From: an uncultured Cellvibrionales bacterium
Lineage (GTDB): Bacteria > Pseudomonadota > Gammaproteobacteria > Pseudomonadales > Cellvibrionaceae
Direction of reading: 5' to 3'
Length of the DNA: 64,000 bases
Assembly (NCBI GenBank): GCA_913020115.1
Contig: CAJWBQ010000004.1
Location: 1-64,000 of the forward strand
Shown here: positions 43,475-51,537 of the stretch, one piece after another
How positions within the stretch are numbered: the stretch's first letter is position 1
How the letters are laid out: each line of letters begins with the position of its first letter
Position numbers and translations under genes: made by a program
Notes under the pieces: model-generated
Database searches by the model: none
What the model was told of the DNA's origin: nothing
The model's input: only the letters and a program-made list of their open reading frames with translations

Positions 43475-44143
43475 TTAGTGTGACTCTCTATTACCGATAT
43501 GAACACCGATATCCATAATGAAATCCATCATCCCGTCCATGTCATGCACAAGACCTTCAAAGGACTTGGAGTGATAGAGTTCAACCGCTCCTTGAGTGAT
43601 TGCCCAATACGCCCCATAATAAAAATAAGGTGGTACATTTTTCAGCTTTCCTTCCGCAATGCGTTGCTCAAACACATCGTTTAAAGACGCCTCTATTGAA
43701 TTTCTCTGCTGATGCAGCTCTGCCATTAACTCAGGCGCTTGATTTAAAGTAATTATTTTTTCTTCTAAACGCTGAAAGAGGCGGTCTTTTACCGGATCGG
43801 CTATGCGCGATTCGAAATAGGCTCTAGCGGGTGCCTTAAAGTCACCTTTAGCCGCCAGGGCTATGCCGTCTTTTAGCTTATTGGCTAGGGCTTGCTCATA
43901 ATCGAATAACAGGCGCATATAGATTTCAGTTTTTGAGGTAAAGTGTTTATATATTGTACCCTTACCAATATCTACTTTTGCCGCGATCTGCTCGACGGTA
44001 ACCGACTCTTCACCCTGCTCAATTAACAGCTCTAATGCGGCGTCAAGTATTGAAGCTTCACGCTGCTTAAACTTTTCTACTTTTTGTCTAGCCTTTTCCA
44101 TTCCCGGTCTGTTATCCCATGTGTTCGATTTAGGCTGGTTCAT
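43475..44143 (-). CDS. TetR/AcrR-family transcriptional regulator
   Basis: A 222-residue regulator. The N-terminal helix-turn-helix is REASILDAALELLIEQGEESVTVEQIAAKVDIGKGTIYKHFTSKTEIYMRLL. The C-terminal ligand domain lacks a recognisable sub-family signature. I chose ATG 44143, which has GGGGGGA about nine bases upstream, over GTG 44167. The lipoprotein gene follows 18 bases downstream in the same direction, so TetR, DUF4823 and DUF1285 genes may be co-transcribed. No operator was recognised in the 74-bp divergent gap. Confidence 0.9.
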   Translation of the reverse strand: MNQPKSNTWDNRPGMEKARQKVEKFKQREASILDAALELLIEQGEESVTVEQIAAKVDIGKGTIYKHFTSKTEIYMRLLFDYEQALANKLKDGIALAAKGDFKAPARAYFESRIADPVKDRLFQRLEEKIITLNQAPELMAELHQQRNSIEASLNDVFEQRIAEGKLKNVPPYFYYGAYWAITQGAVELYHSKSFEGLVHDMDGMMDFIMDIGVHIGNRESH

Positions 44144-44217
44144 TCTGGTCCCCCCCAAAGGTTTCACCCTAAGTAATTGAAATCATACAGACTTAGAACA
44201 ATAATTAGGAGTATTTA

Positions 44218-44631
44218 TTGCTCGCAAGCGAGTCTCACAAGACGGATACTAAGGCTAAACGAGTATTGCCCGAAGACATCACTACAATAGGAATCGAATA
44301 TATGCCTAAAGCCAGTATTACAGACGCGATTAGAACCTTAGAAGAATTAATTGCCAGCCTAGATGATGCCTACTGGGAAGCCTCTACTTTGGAGCGTAAA
44401 GACCGTTTTTACGACATAATCAGTATCCTGAATATTGAACTCTCTGAATTGGCGAAGCTCAGTATTCAAGACCACCACCACGAATATGAGCCTATAACGC
44501 CCTCCTTCAGGCGAGCTAACGCCAAATTGACCAACCTTCGCAATATCCTTAACGAGGGAGTCATGAGGTCTACGACGGCCGCTAGCCTGGAAGACAACAT
44601 CAATCAGGTTATCGGACTTAGCGGTATCTGA
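44218..44631 (+). CDS. small conserved-looking hypothetical protein
   Basis: I do not recognise this 137-residue protein. It is soluble, helix-rich and acidic, with ITDAIRTLEELIASLDDAYWEASTLERKDRFYDIISILNIELSELAKLS in the middle and a His cluster QDHHHEY. The start is TTG 44218 with TAGGAG about nine bases upstream; the alternative ATG 44302 has no good site. It lies 14 bases before a potassium-channel gene in the same direction, suggesting co-transcription, and could be a cytoplasmic accessory or regulator of the channel. That role is a guess. Confidence 0.65.
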   Translation: MLASESHKTDTKAKRVLPEDITTIGIEYMPKASITDAIRTLEELIASLDDAYWEASTLERKDRFYDIISILNIELSELAKLSIQDHHHEYEPITPSFRRANAKLTNLRNILNEGVMRSTTAASLEDNINQVIGLSGI

Positions 44632-44645
44632 TTGAGGCTTATTGT

Positions 44646-45428
44646 TTGAAACTCCAGAGATTGATAGGCCTGAGCGGTGTTGACGATCACGAGAGCAAGG
44701 CTGCGCTGTTCTGCAGCCGCCTGCTCGAGCTGCCCATGATATTTGCAGCCTTTTGGATTGCTACAACCTGGTTCGCAAGCACTCAAGACCCCAATTTCGA
44801 TTACCCGCAAACATATGATTTAGCACTTTGGTGTTTATTTAGCCTAGAAACAGTATTGATGAGTCTGCTTGTAGACAACAAAATCCGTTATTTGCGCAAT
44901 AATTGGCTAAATCTCATCATTATTCTAATGGGCTTGCCACTCCTGTGGGGCTTATCCTCTTATTTTGGCGCCTTGCGCTTGCTGCGTCTGCTGCTACTTT
45001 TTTCTCTGCTGTTTCACATAGGCACGTCAATTCGGCAACTTTTGCAAAAAAACAGCTTGGGCCCCACCTTGCTCGGCAGCGCGATTATCATAGTTATGTC
45101 AGGCCTTATGATGGCCGCCATCGACCCGGGTATAAGCACTGTTGGAGACGGAATTTGGTGGGCCCTAGTGACGGTTACAACTGTAGGGTATGGAGATATA
45201 GTACCGACGTCCGGCGTAGGTCGAGTGTTCGGCGCGGCGCTGATTCTCATTGGCTTGGGCCTGTTCTCTTTGCTAACAGCCTCGCTAACAGCGGTCTTTA
45301 TCAGCCAGGAAGACCCGACAAACAATCAAGATCTTGCGATAGCCGACAAGATGCTCGCCTTAGAAGAACAGATTGCTAAACTGGACGGGAAAATTGATCA
45401 GCTAATCCAGCAGAATCGACAAAACTGA
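44646..45428 (+). CDS. six-helix voltage-gated-like potassium channel
   Basis: An inner-membrane ion channel of 260 residues. Helices lie around LELPMIFAAFWIATTWFAS, LALWCLFSLETVLMSLLV, NWLNLIIILMGLPLLWG and LRLLRLLLLFSLLFHIG (an S4-like segment with few Arg). The pore follows with the K+ selectivity filter TTVGYGDIVPTSGVGR, then S6 (LILIGLGLFSLLTASLTAVF). The cytoplasmic C-terminus is a coiled coil (DKMLALEEQIAKLDGKIDQL) that may mediate tetramer assembly. The start is TTG 44646, with GAGG upstream. The same strand carries the small protein gene just before. Confidence 0.88.
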   Translation: MKLQRLIGLSGVDDHESKAALFCSRLLELPMIFAAFWIATTWFASTQDPNFDYPQTYDLALWCLFSLETVLMSLLVDNKIRYLRNNWLNLIIILMGLPLLWGLSSYFGALRLLRLLLLFSLLFHIGTSIRQLLQKNSLGPTLLGSAIIIVMSGLMMAAIDPGISTVGDGIWWALVTVTTVGYGDIVPTSGVGRVFGAALILIGLGLFSLLTASLTAVFISQEDPTNNQDLAIADKMLALEEQIAKLDGKIDQLIQQNRQN

Positions 45429-45479
45429 TGTTTTAATAGCCTTGGGGCCTATTGGTAGGGAAAGCTATCTCAAATTTGT

Positions 45480-45672
45480 TTAAAAATGGACGACGAAAAA
45501 CTGGCGCATTTTTCAGTCTCGCCAATACTTATAGTTACTGGTGACGCACAACCCCCAAGTGCAATCAAACGCCAGTTTGCTGCGAGAGCAGCTGGTATTT
45601 GAGGAATTATCCTTAATGTTTCACTCCTAATGGTCTTGGCCGACACTCCTCACGGAGCTGTCGGTTTTTTTT
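45480..45672 (+). ncRNA. candidate small RNA ending in an intrinsic terminator (tentative)
   Basis: A structured stretch ends at a terminator far from the preceding stop codon. It has a perfect hairpin GCTGC-GAGA-GCAGC (45579-45592) flanked by CCA/TGG, and a run of GGA trinucleotides (about 45488, 45603, 45654). The 5' end is unknown: only a TATAGT-like box near 45529 was seen. It matches no RNA family that I recognise. It may just be the 3' untranslated end of the channel transcript. Confidence 0.3.
45640..45672 (+). terminator. rho-independent terminator
   Basis: The stem CCGACA-CTCC / GGAG-C-TGTCGG with a single bulged C and a four-base loop is followed by eight Ts. It points forwards, towards the convergent yegD stop. 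Confidence 0.9.
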
Positions 45673-45747
45673 CGTCTGCTTCAGCATAGTAATCGTAACT
45701 ACGAGAAGCAAATCAAGAGTCAGCCTCGGCAGCGACAAACAGAGAGC

Positions 45748-47112
45748 TCAACGGAATAAGCGCTGGGCCCACACCGTAAGGCCTGAGCTAACACTGCCGA
45801 AATGATCGCCGTCAACTACCTTGATATTACCCAGTTGTCGCTCAATCGCGGCACGAATGAAAGGCGATTTTGCCGAGCCCCCGGTGACATAAATTAGATC
45901 CGGTTCGCAGCCCGCTTGTGTTATAGCTTCAGTCATCAGTGCGAGTATTTTTGCTAGAGGACGCTCAACCGCTTGCTCAAACTGAATGCGGGTAATTTCG
46001 CAAGCAAGACCCGCCTCTATGCTTTCGAGCTCTACCTGAACACTGGCACTGTCAGATAGCGCTATTTTTGTTTGTTCCGCACTGCGCACCACATGATGAT
46101 TTTGTTTGTTGTTCCGCATGGCAATGAATCGCTCCAATAGTTTTGGCTCTGTGGTATCCAAGCGCAAACGATCCAAACTCAAGCCTGTACGCTGACCGTA
46201 AAAAGTCGCTTGAGCACCTACGTCATTGGTACTCACCGCATCCCAATACATATAGGAAGGCATAGGTTGGCCATTTTTTTGCAGAGATTGCATCCCAAAT
46301 AAAGGCAGTAAGCCCTTGCCAGCCAACTGTATATCGAGGTCGTTGCCACCTACTCGATCACCAGTATGACCTAGAAAGTCGCCCTTGCGATCGAGCTTGC
46401 CGCGGTGACTAGGACCCATTTGCACCATAGCGCAATCGCTTGTTCCTCCACCGATGTCTACCACTAGAACGGTTTTATTTTCTTCTAGATTTTCTTCAAA
46501 ATGCAGTCCGGCGGCTAAAGGCTCAAATAAAAATTCAACCGAAGTAAAACCTGCTCTCTTTGCCGATATTGTGAGAATGTCAATCGCCTGGCGATTGCTG
46601 TGCTCGGCGTTTACGCCTTGGAAATTTACCGGTCTGCCAATTACGGCGTGGCGAATAGATTTATTGAGAATATTTTCCGCACGACGTTTCACGGTTTGCA
46701 TCATAGCCGTTACTAGATCTTCAAAAAAGTAAACGAATTCCTCTCGCAAGCCACTCGCACCCAAAAAAGACTTTGGGGACTTTACAAAGTACCCCTCCTC
46801 CGGCATCGCCATATATTGATCAAAGGCTTCCTGACCAAAAAATAGACTTTGCTCATCTGGTTGGATGCCGTATTCACGGCGTGTATTTCTAGCGAGAGCC
46901 AAACCGTTTTTACGGAGATGGATATAGGACTCACGCTCTGTCGCGTTGGGCAGATCTTTAGCCACCGATTCGCAAATGAACTCTCGTTCAAGTGCATAAA
47001 GGGCGGAGGGCATGAAAGGCTGCCCATTACTGATGGGCAGTAGTTGGACAGCTTCATTTCTTATGACACCAATAGCACAGTTCGATGTACCGTAGTCAAA
47101 ACCTGCAAACAT
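45748..47112 (-). CDS. yegD: Hsp70-family chaperone-like ATPase YegD
   Basis: An actin-fold Hsp70 relative without the substrate-binding C-terminal domain. It begins MFAGFDYGTSNCAIGVI, has FVKSPKSFLGASGLREEFVYFFEDLV and AVIGRPVNFQG, the phosphate-2 motif LVVDIGGGTSDCAMV, RVGGNDLDIQLA, and the adenosine motif IYVTGGSAKSPFI near the C-terminus. It lines up with E. coli YegD throughout. I chose ATG 47112 (454 residues) rather than the first ATG at 47166 since it starts the family sequence and has GGGGTGG upstream. The cellular role is not established. Confidence 0.93.
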   Translation of the reverse strand: MFAGFDYGTSNCAIGVIRNEAVQLLPISNGQPFMPSALYALEREFICESVAKDLPNATERESYIHLRKNGLALARNTRREYGIQPDEQSLFFGQEAFDQYMAMPEEGYFVKSPKSFLGASGLREEFVYFFEDLVTAMMQTVKRRAENILNKSIRHAVIGRPVNFQGVNAEHSNRQAIDILTISAKRAGFTSVEFLFEPLAAGLHFEENLEENKTVLVVDIGGGTSDCAMVQMGPSHRGKLDRKGDFLGHTGDRVGGNDLDIQLAGKGLLPLFGMQSLQKNGQPMPSYMYWDAVSTNDVGAQATFYGQRTGLSLDRLRLDTTEPKLLERFIAMRNNKQNHHVVRSAEQTKIALSDSASVQVELESIEAGLACEITRIQFEQAVERPLAKILALMTEAITQAGCEPDLIYVTGGSAKSPFIRAAIERQLGNIKVVDGDHFGSVSSGLTVWAQRLFR

Positions 47113-47234
47113 GAAAAGCCACCCCGAAAAAAAGGACGAGAAAATAGCACGTTCAAGGGGCAACAACCAGCGTAATTACCGCTTCAGCCAAGCAATTGAG
47201 TTTATCCATTTATAGGGTGATTTTCATTGGGCAT

Positions 47235-47262
47235 AAAAAAGACCGCGACTGCGGTCAAAAAA
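47235..47262 (-). terminator. rho-independent terminator of the beta-propeller lipoprotein gene
   Basis: GACCGC-AGTC-GCGGTC is flanked by A-runs and T-runs on both sides, so on the minus strand the stem is followed by six Ts. It begins 26 bases after the stop at 47289. Confidence 0.85.
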
Positions 47263-47288
47263 GGAAGTTAAACGTCTATAAATTGTGC

Positions 47289-49340
47289 CTATAAAGGACC
47301 CACAGATACGCTAGGGCTATCCCAAAAACTGCTCCATACTTGATCGCCATAAACAAAAAATACGCTGTCATCATGCAATATACTCCTGCCATCGCCACCC
47401 GAGCCAATAAAGGACTGCTGCCCATCTCGGTGCTCTGTTACTAGATGACCCGCCAAATCCAGCTGTACGCCTCCCCCATTCAGGCCGTTTATTTCAAGCA
47501 GCTGTAAACCACTAAATGTCCAATCAAAATACTCACTTTTATGATCCATTGTTATGGTGTCGTAAACCACAATGGGCAGAGCGACTCGTAGCTGTTCGCT
47601 GCCATTCTGCAAAAAGCTGATGCTCCTCAGGTCGTAACTAGCGTTTGTCCAACTTCCACGCTCTCCCACTACATGACTATTGACGGAACTTGGGTTTTCA
47701 ATGTCACTCACGTCGAACAACTCGAATTTAACGCCCCCAAAGTTTCTCTCATCAATCACCTCTTGCCCAATCGAGAGCAAATAGTTATCACCCACAGGGT
47801 GCAAATAGCTTGAGAAACCAGGCACTTCCAGCTCGCCTGCAATTCGCGGCTGTTCTGGAATGCTCAAATCGATGACGTACAGCGGGTCAATTCGTTCGAA
47901 AGTGACCACAAATGCACGCTCTTCTTGGAAACGAACGGCGTATATATCTTCACCTGGCTTGCCAATGGCGGCCGGCTGATCGCTATTCGGCAAACTGGCC
48001 ACAAGCTCTAATTCCCTGCTGTCTCCCCGCTCTCGCAGAACATTCAAGCGGTGTAAAGGTTCGCCAGTAAAAGTAGATTCTGTGGTGACAATACGCAGAT
48101 CACCCTGGTATTCGTCCATTCGGAAAGCAGGGTCTTGCCAGCCCATGAATCCTGGCACAGCGCCTGATCCCCGATACTCAATCTCTCCGCTATTGAGCCC
48201 AAACTTATGCAGTGCAGTGAGGCGCGCACCCTCTGTCCAAGTGGAGCCGTGAGAACCGCCCAAGTACAAGCTGTCAAGCGAGCTGTAGATGCCGTCTACC
48301 TTGGCGTTCAAACACACGGACGAGACGATTTGCTTCGCAGCCAAATCTAGCGCCGTGATAGTTAGAACATCCGCATAGCCTTCTGAAGGATTAATGTTTT
48401 CCGGGGCATAGCAATCACCACTTCTCACCAAGGGCAGAACCTCCCCATCTCCGACGCTGTAATGGGGCAATAAATCACTCGCAGCTGTACTTAAAATCAG
48501 GCGTTCGTTGTCTTCCTGCTCAAGCAGGGTGATGGGATCATCGTTGAGTGCTTGAATACTCGGTATATAACGGGTTATCAGATACAGCGTATTACCTATT
48601 TTACGACTGCCCTCAAGATTGCCTTCTAATTCCAGATTCCAGGATATTTGTGGTGAGTCTGGCGTACTGACATCAAAGAGCTTTATTTGTGTAAGGCCAC
48701 TCTGCCAGCGCCAGTCTGGCGCCACAAAAGAGGCGTTCCAATCGTTGAGTTGAGTGTGGCTGATACTGGCTACGTCTGAAGTGCCACCTTGCTCATTGCT
48801 TACTAGATATAACTGAGACAAGGCAAGTGACTCATCTTCAAAATCGATATGAGCCACTTCACTTACCGTCGCTTGAGAAGGCGAGGTTTTTAAAATGCGA
48901 ATACCGTGATCCTTGCCTCGCGCCTCCTCCAAGATTGCGCCCTGTGCATCAGAGGTAAAGAAAACGTAGCTGGGGGACTGAGCTATATATAGGTATTCAC
49001 CGTCGTACTTTACAAAATCGGCTTCATCTACGCCGGATACATGGACATTCGTCCCAGAGAAGCCACTGGCAGAGTCATTTGCTACAGCGCCCTGCTCGGC
49101 TAAATCGAAAGGTCTAGCCTGCCCCTGAAGCCTCAAACGCAAACCATTTTTTAGGTACTCGATAAAGGTATCTGATTGCGTGGCCTTGGCTAGGGGTTCT
49201 GTTTGTAATGTAGCCGCTTTAAGTTGGCTGTAATCGGTATTTATCACTTCTTCTTGGCTATCAGAGCCGCCCGAACCGCAGCCTTGTAGCACTATTGTGC
49301 TAAAAACAAATACACTACTAAACACCCTTACTAATTTCAT
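47289..49340 (-). CDS. secreted beta-propeller domain lipoprotein
   Basis: A 683-residue protein with a lipoprotein signal (VRVFSSVFVFSTIVLQGC, Cys at about 21). The rest resembles the secreted C-terminal beta-propeller proteins (PF09826 type): GVDEADFVKYDGEYLYIAQ near the start, then repeating strands ending in phrases such as GNTLYLITRYIPS, YQGDLRIVTTESTF, DNYLLSIGQEVID and RVALPIVVYDT. I chose ATG 49340, which has GGGAGGAG seven bases upstream, over ATG 49355. The function is unknown; the lipid anchor puts it in the envelope. It is divergent from the mipA operon and may share a promoter region of about 200 bases. Confidence 0.88.
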   Translation of the reverse strand: MKLVRVFSSVFVFSTIVLQGCGSGGSDSQEEVINTDYSQLKAATLQTEPLAKATQSDTFIEYLKNGLRLRLQGQARPFDLAEQGAVANDSASGFSGTNVHVSGVDEADFVKYDGEYLYIAQSPSYVFFTSDAQGAILEEARGKDHGIRILKTSPSQATVSEVAHIDFEDESLALSQLYLVSNEQGGTSDVASISHTQLNDWNASFVAPDWRWQSGLTQIKLFDVSTPDSPQISWNLELEGNLEGSRKIGNTLYLITRYIPSIQALNDDPITLLEQEDNERLILSTAASDLLPHYSVGDGEVLPLVRSGDCYAPENINPSEGYADVLTITALDLAAKQIVSSVCLNAKVDGIYSSLDSLYLGGSHGSTWTEGARLTALHKFGLNSGEIEYRGSGAVPGFMGWQDPAFRMDEYQGDLRIVTTESTFTGEPLHRLNVLRERGDSRELELVASLPNSDQPAAIGKPGEDIYAVRFQEERAFVVTFERIDPLYVIDLSIPEQPRIAGELEVPGFSSYLHPVGDNYLLSIGQEVIDERNFGGVKFELFDVSDIENPSSVNSHVVGERGSWTNASYDLRSISFLQNGSEQLRVALPIVVYDTITMDHKSEYFDWTFSGLQLLEINGLNGGGVQLDLAGHLVTEHRDGQQSFIGSGGDGRSILHDDSVFFVYGDQVWSSFWDSPSVSVGPL

Positions 49341-49539
49341 ATCTGCTCCTCCCATGTTTTAATCCTGCCAATACCATAACGGAGCTTTGAAGCTAAGACT
49401 GTAAGAAAAGTGCTCGCAATTGTAAGACTCTGTAAAAATCTACACTTACTTACAATCTCTAACAAAATGAAACGGGAATTTACCCAGCGTTTTAGTCAGA
49501 ATAGACTCTTGCGTCATTAAAGCCGGAAATATAGATACC

Positions 49540-50439
49540 ATGGGAAAACGATGGAGCGTAAAGGCCTGGAGCCAACGCTTAATACGCAGGCTAACACCTG
49601 CACTGCTAGTTATATGCAGTCTACAGGTCTCAGCGGACACCGGATGTACCGCCGATGACCCCGGCTGTATAGCCGTAGGCGAATGGGAGTTTAAGCTCGC
49701 TCTAGGGGTCGGGAAACGCACTAACCCCCTTGCAGACAGCTCTGACATTCCCTTGGTGCTCGTTCCCCAGGTCAGCTATTATGGTGAGCGCTTCTTTATC
49801 GAAAACTTGGAATTTGGCTACACGATCATCGATTCTGAACAATTCATGCTCAATGCTATTTTCACACCAGGGCGAGATCGTGGTTTCTTCCTCCGCGAAG
49901 ATATTAATAATTTCTTTGTAGACGGCGCTATTGAATTTACTAGTTCCATACTGCCCAACGATGAGCCTGTGAAAGATGAAACATTAGACATCGATGATTT
50001 GCACAAACGACGTTTAGCGGGCCTAGCGGGTATCGAATTAAGTAGCGGCTGGAAAAACCTTCATTGGCAGGTTCAGCTATTACAGGACCTCACTAAAGTC
50101 CATCAGGGAAAAGAAGTTCGATTTGCACTCGGCTCACAACAAATCTTCAATGATCAGGCCTTTAGCGCGAGCGCCGGCTTCACTTGGAAAAGCGAATCAC
50201 TGCTGAATTACTACTACGGGGTTACCGCTGACGAAGCAGGAAAAACCCCCTTCGCCTATGAGGCAAACAGTGGCTTTAACCCATTTGTGCGCCTCGCTTG
50301 GAATAAAACTCTCAATAGACGCTGGCAACTCAGCAGCAGTGTTCAATATGAACAATTAAGCTCCGCAATAAGCAATAGCCCTCTTGTAGAAGAAGATTAT
50401 GTTCTGCAATTTTTTGTTGGGGGAATTTACCATTTCTAA
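49540..50439 (+). CDS. MipA/OmpV-family outer-membrane protein
   Basis: A 299-residue beta-barrel protein with a signal peptide (LTPALLVICSLQVSADTG). The mature sequence shows typical alternating strands: EWEFKLALGVGKRTNPLADSS, LVLVPQVSYYGERFFIENLEFGYTI, LNAIFTPGRDRGFF, and the C-terminal strand LQFFVGGIYHF with aromatic last residue. MipA family members scaffold murein hydrolases or act as porin-like proteins. It is the first gene of a four-gene operon with a DUF3019 protein and a two-component system, a set that recurs in marine gammaproteobacteria. The two-component genes may regulate the membrane protein, perhaps in response to antimicrobial peptides or metals. Confidence 0.9.
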   Translation: MGKRWSVKAWSQRLIRRLTPALLVICSLQVSADTGCTADDPGCIAVGEWEFKLALGVGKRTNPLADSSDIPLVLVPQVSYYGERFFIENLEFGYTIIDSEQFMLNAIFTPGRDRGFFLREDINNFFVDGAIEFTSSILPNDEPVKDETLDIDDLHKRRLAGLAGIELSSGWKNLHWQVQLLQDLTKVHQGKEVRFALGSQQIFNDQAFSASAGFTWKSESLLNYYYGVTADEAGKTPFAYEANSGFNPFVRLAWNKTLNRRWQLSSSVQYEQLSSAISNSPLVEEDYVLQFFVGGIYHF

Positions 50440-50833
50440 CTATAAAGCAGTTCTCGTTTTTATCAGTGCCCTTGTTCACGCCACACTGGCAGGAGCTGAC
50501 GCAGCACTAACACCAACAAGCCTTGAGCTTACGCCCAAACTTTGCGTACTGTCCAGCAAAGAACCCGTTTGCGACAGCCTTATCGACATCAAATGGGCTA
50601 GGGAATCACCCTTACTACTCTGTTTATTTGATAAAGAAATTGCTAGCCCGCTGAGATGCTGGCAAGAGCAGACTCGCGGTGAATTTCAGTATCAACTTGA
50701 TACTGATCACAGTCTGACATTTCAACTCAGAAAACAACAAGACAATACCTTATTGGCAAGTGAGGTCTATCAGGTCATTAGGGCCCAGGCCCAATATAGA
50801 CAGCGCCGCCGTAAACCCTGGAACTTTTTTTAA
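50399..50833 (+). CDS. DUF3019 family exported protein
   Basis: A small DUF3019-like protein: LELTPKLCVLSSKEPVCDSLIDIKW, then LCLFDKEIASPLRCWQ and ARAQAQYRQRRRKPWNFF-like C-terminus. Four Cys residues could form disulfides in the periplasm. A signal peptide is readable as AVLVFISALVHATLAGADA. The only ATG in frame (50399) lies 40 bases inside mipA and would add residues before the signal. Start codons without ATG nearby are TTG 50414 or 50417 and, unusually, ATT 50432 right after GGGGGAA. The stop shares one base with the response regulator start (TAATG). Confidence 0.8.
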   Translation: MFCNFLLGEFTISNYKAVLVFISALVHATLAGADAALTPTSLELTPKLCVLSSKEPVCDSLIDIKWARESPLLLCLFDKEIASPLRCWQEQTRGEFQYQLDTDHSLTFQLRKQQDNTLLASEVYQVIRAQAQYRQRRRKPWNFF

Positions 50834-51528
50834 TGCGACGAATTTTAATAGCAGAAGACGATCGACGCCTAGCATCGCTGATGAAGGATTATTTGGAAGC
50901 GAATGATTTTGAGGTTGATATTGAAGAAAATGGCGACAGAGTAGCCGAGGCGCTAGAGGCATTCGCACCTGATATATTGGTACTTGATGTCATGTTGCCC
51001 GGCAAAGACGGACTAACTATTTGCAGAGAAAGTAGGCCCAACTTTACCGGCCCAATTTTAATACTAACCGCGCGCAACGACGATGCAGATCAAATTTTAG
51101 GCTTAGAATTCGGCGCCGACGATTACGTTATTAAGCCGGTTGAACCTAGGGTACTGCTCGCGCGCATTAAAGCCTTACTAAGACGCTGCGAAAAGTCCAG
51201 TGACGGAGCCAAGCCAAAAGACATTACCCTTGGCACACTCTCTATTCATCAGGCATCGCGCTCGGTCAACTTGGCCGACGAACCGGTGCACGTATCAAGT
51301 CACGAATTCGATCTATTGGCGCTACTGGCCAGCAAAGCAGGCCTGGTCATTTCTAGAGAAGATCTTTTCCAGGCGCTCTGTGGTCGAGCGTATGATGGAC
51401 TCGACCGGACCATTGACGTGCGAATTTCTCAGCTTCGAAAAAAACTGGGTGACAATTTGGACAATCCCCGTCGCATAAAAACCATATGGGGCAAAGGCTA
51501 CCTATTCGTTCGCGACGCTTGGGTATAA
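50833..51528 (+). CDS. OmpR/PhoB-family response regulator
   Basis: A 231-residue regulator. The receiver (1-118) has AEDDRRLASL acidic pocket, the phosphorylated Asp in ILVLDVMLPGKDG (about 51) and the Lys in YVIKPVEPRVLLARI. The C-terminal winged helix (about 130-228) has VHVSSHEFDLLALLASKAGLVISRE and the recognition region DRTIDVRISQLRKKLGDN, then IWGKGYLFV. It is translationally coupled to the DUF3019 gene and followed after nine bases by its kinase. Confidence 0.96.
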   Translation: MRRILIAEDDRRLASLMKDYLEANDFEVDIEENGDRVAEALEAFAPDILVLDVMLPGKDGLTICRESRPNFTGPILILTARNDDADQILGLEFGADDYVIKPVEPRVLLARIKALLRRCEKSSDGAKPKDITLGTLSIHQASRSVNLADEPVHVSSHEFDLLALLASKAGLVISREDLFQALCGRAYDGLDRTIDVRISQLRKKLGDNLDNPRRIKTIWGKGYLFVRDAWV

Positions 51529-51537
51529 GGAAATACA

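Larger units (their letters stand above)
45429..45747. other. 319-bp intergenic region with hairpins and terminator
   Basis: No protein-coding frame is supported. The right half contains a GNRA-capped hairpin at 45572-45595 and a strong forward-strand terminator at 45640-45672 about 210 bases after the channel gene stop. This leaves room for either a long 3' tail or an independent small RNA. Confidence 0.5.
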
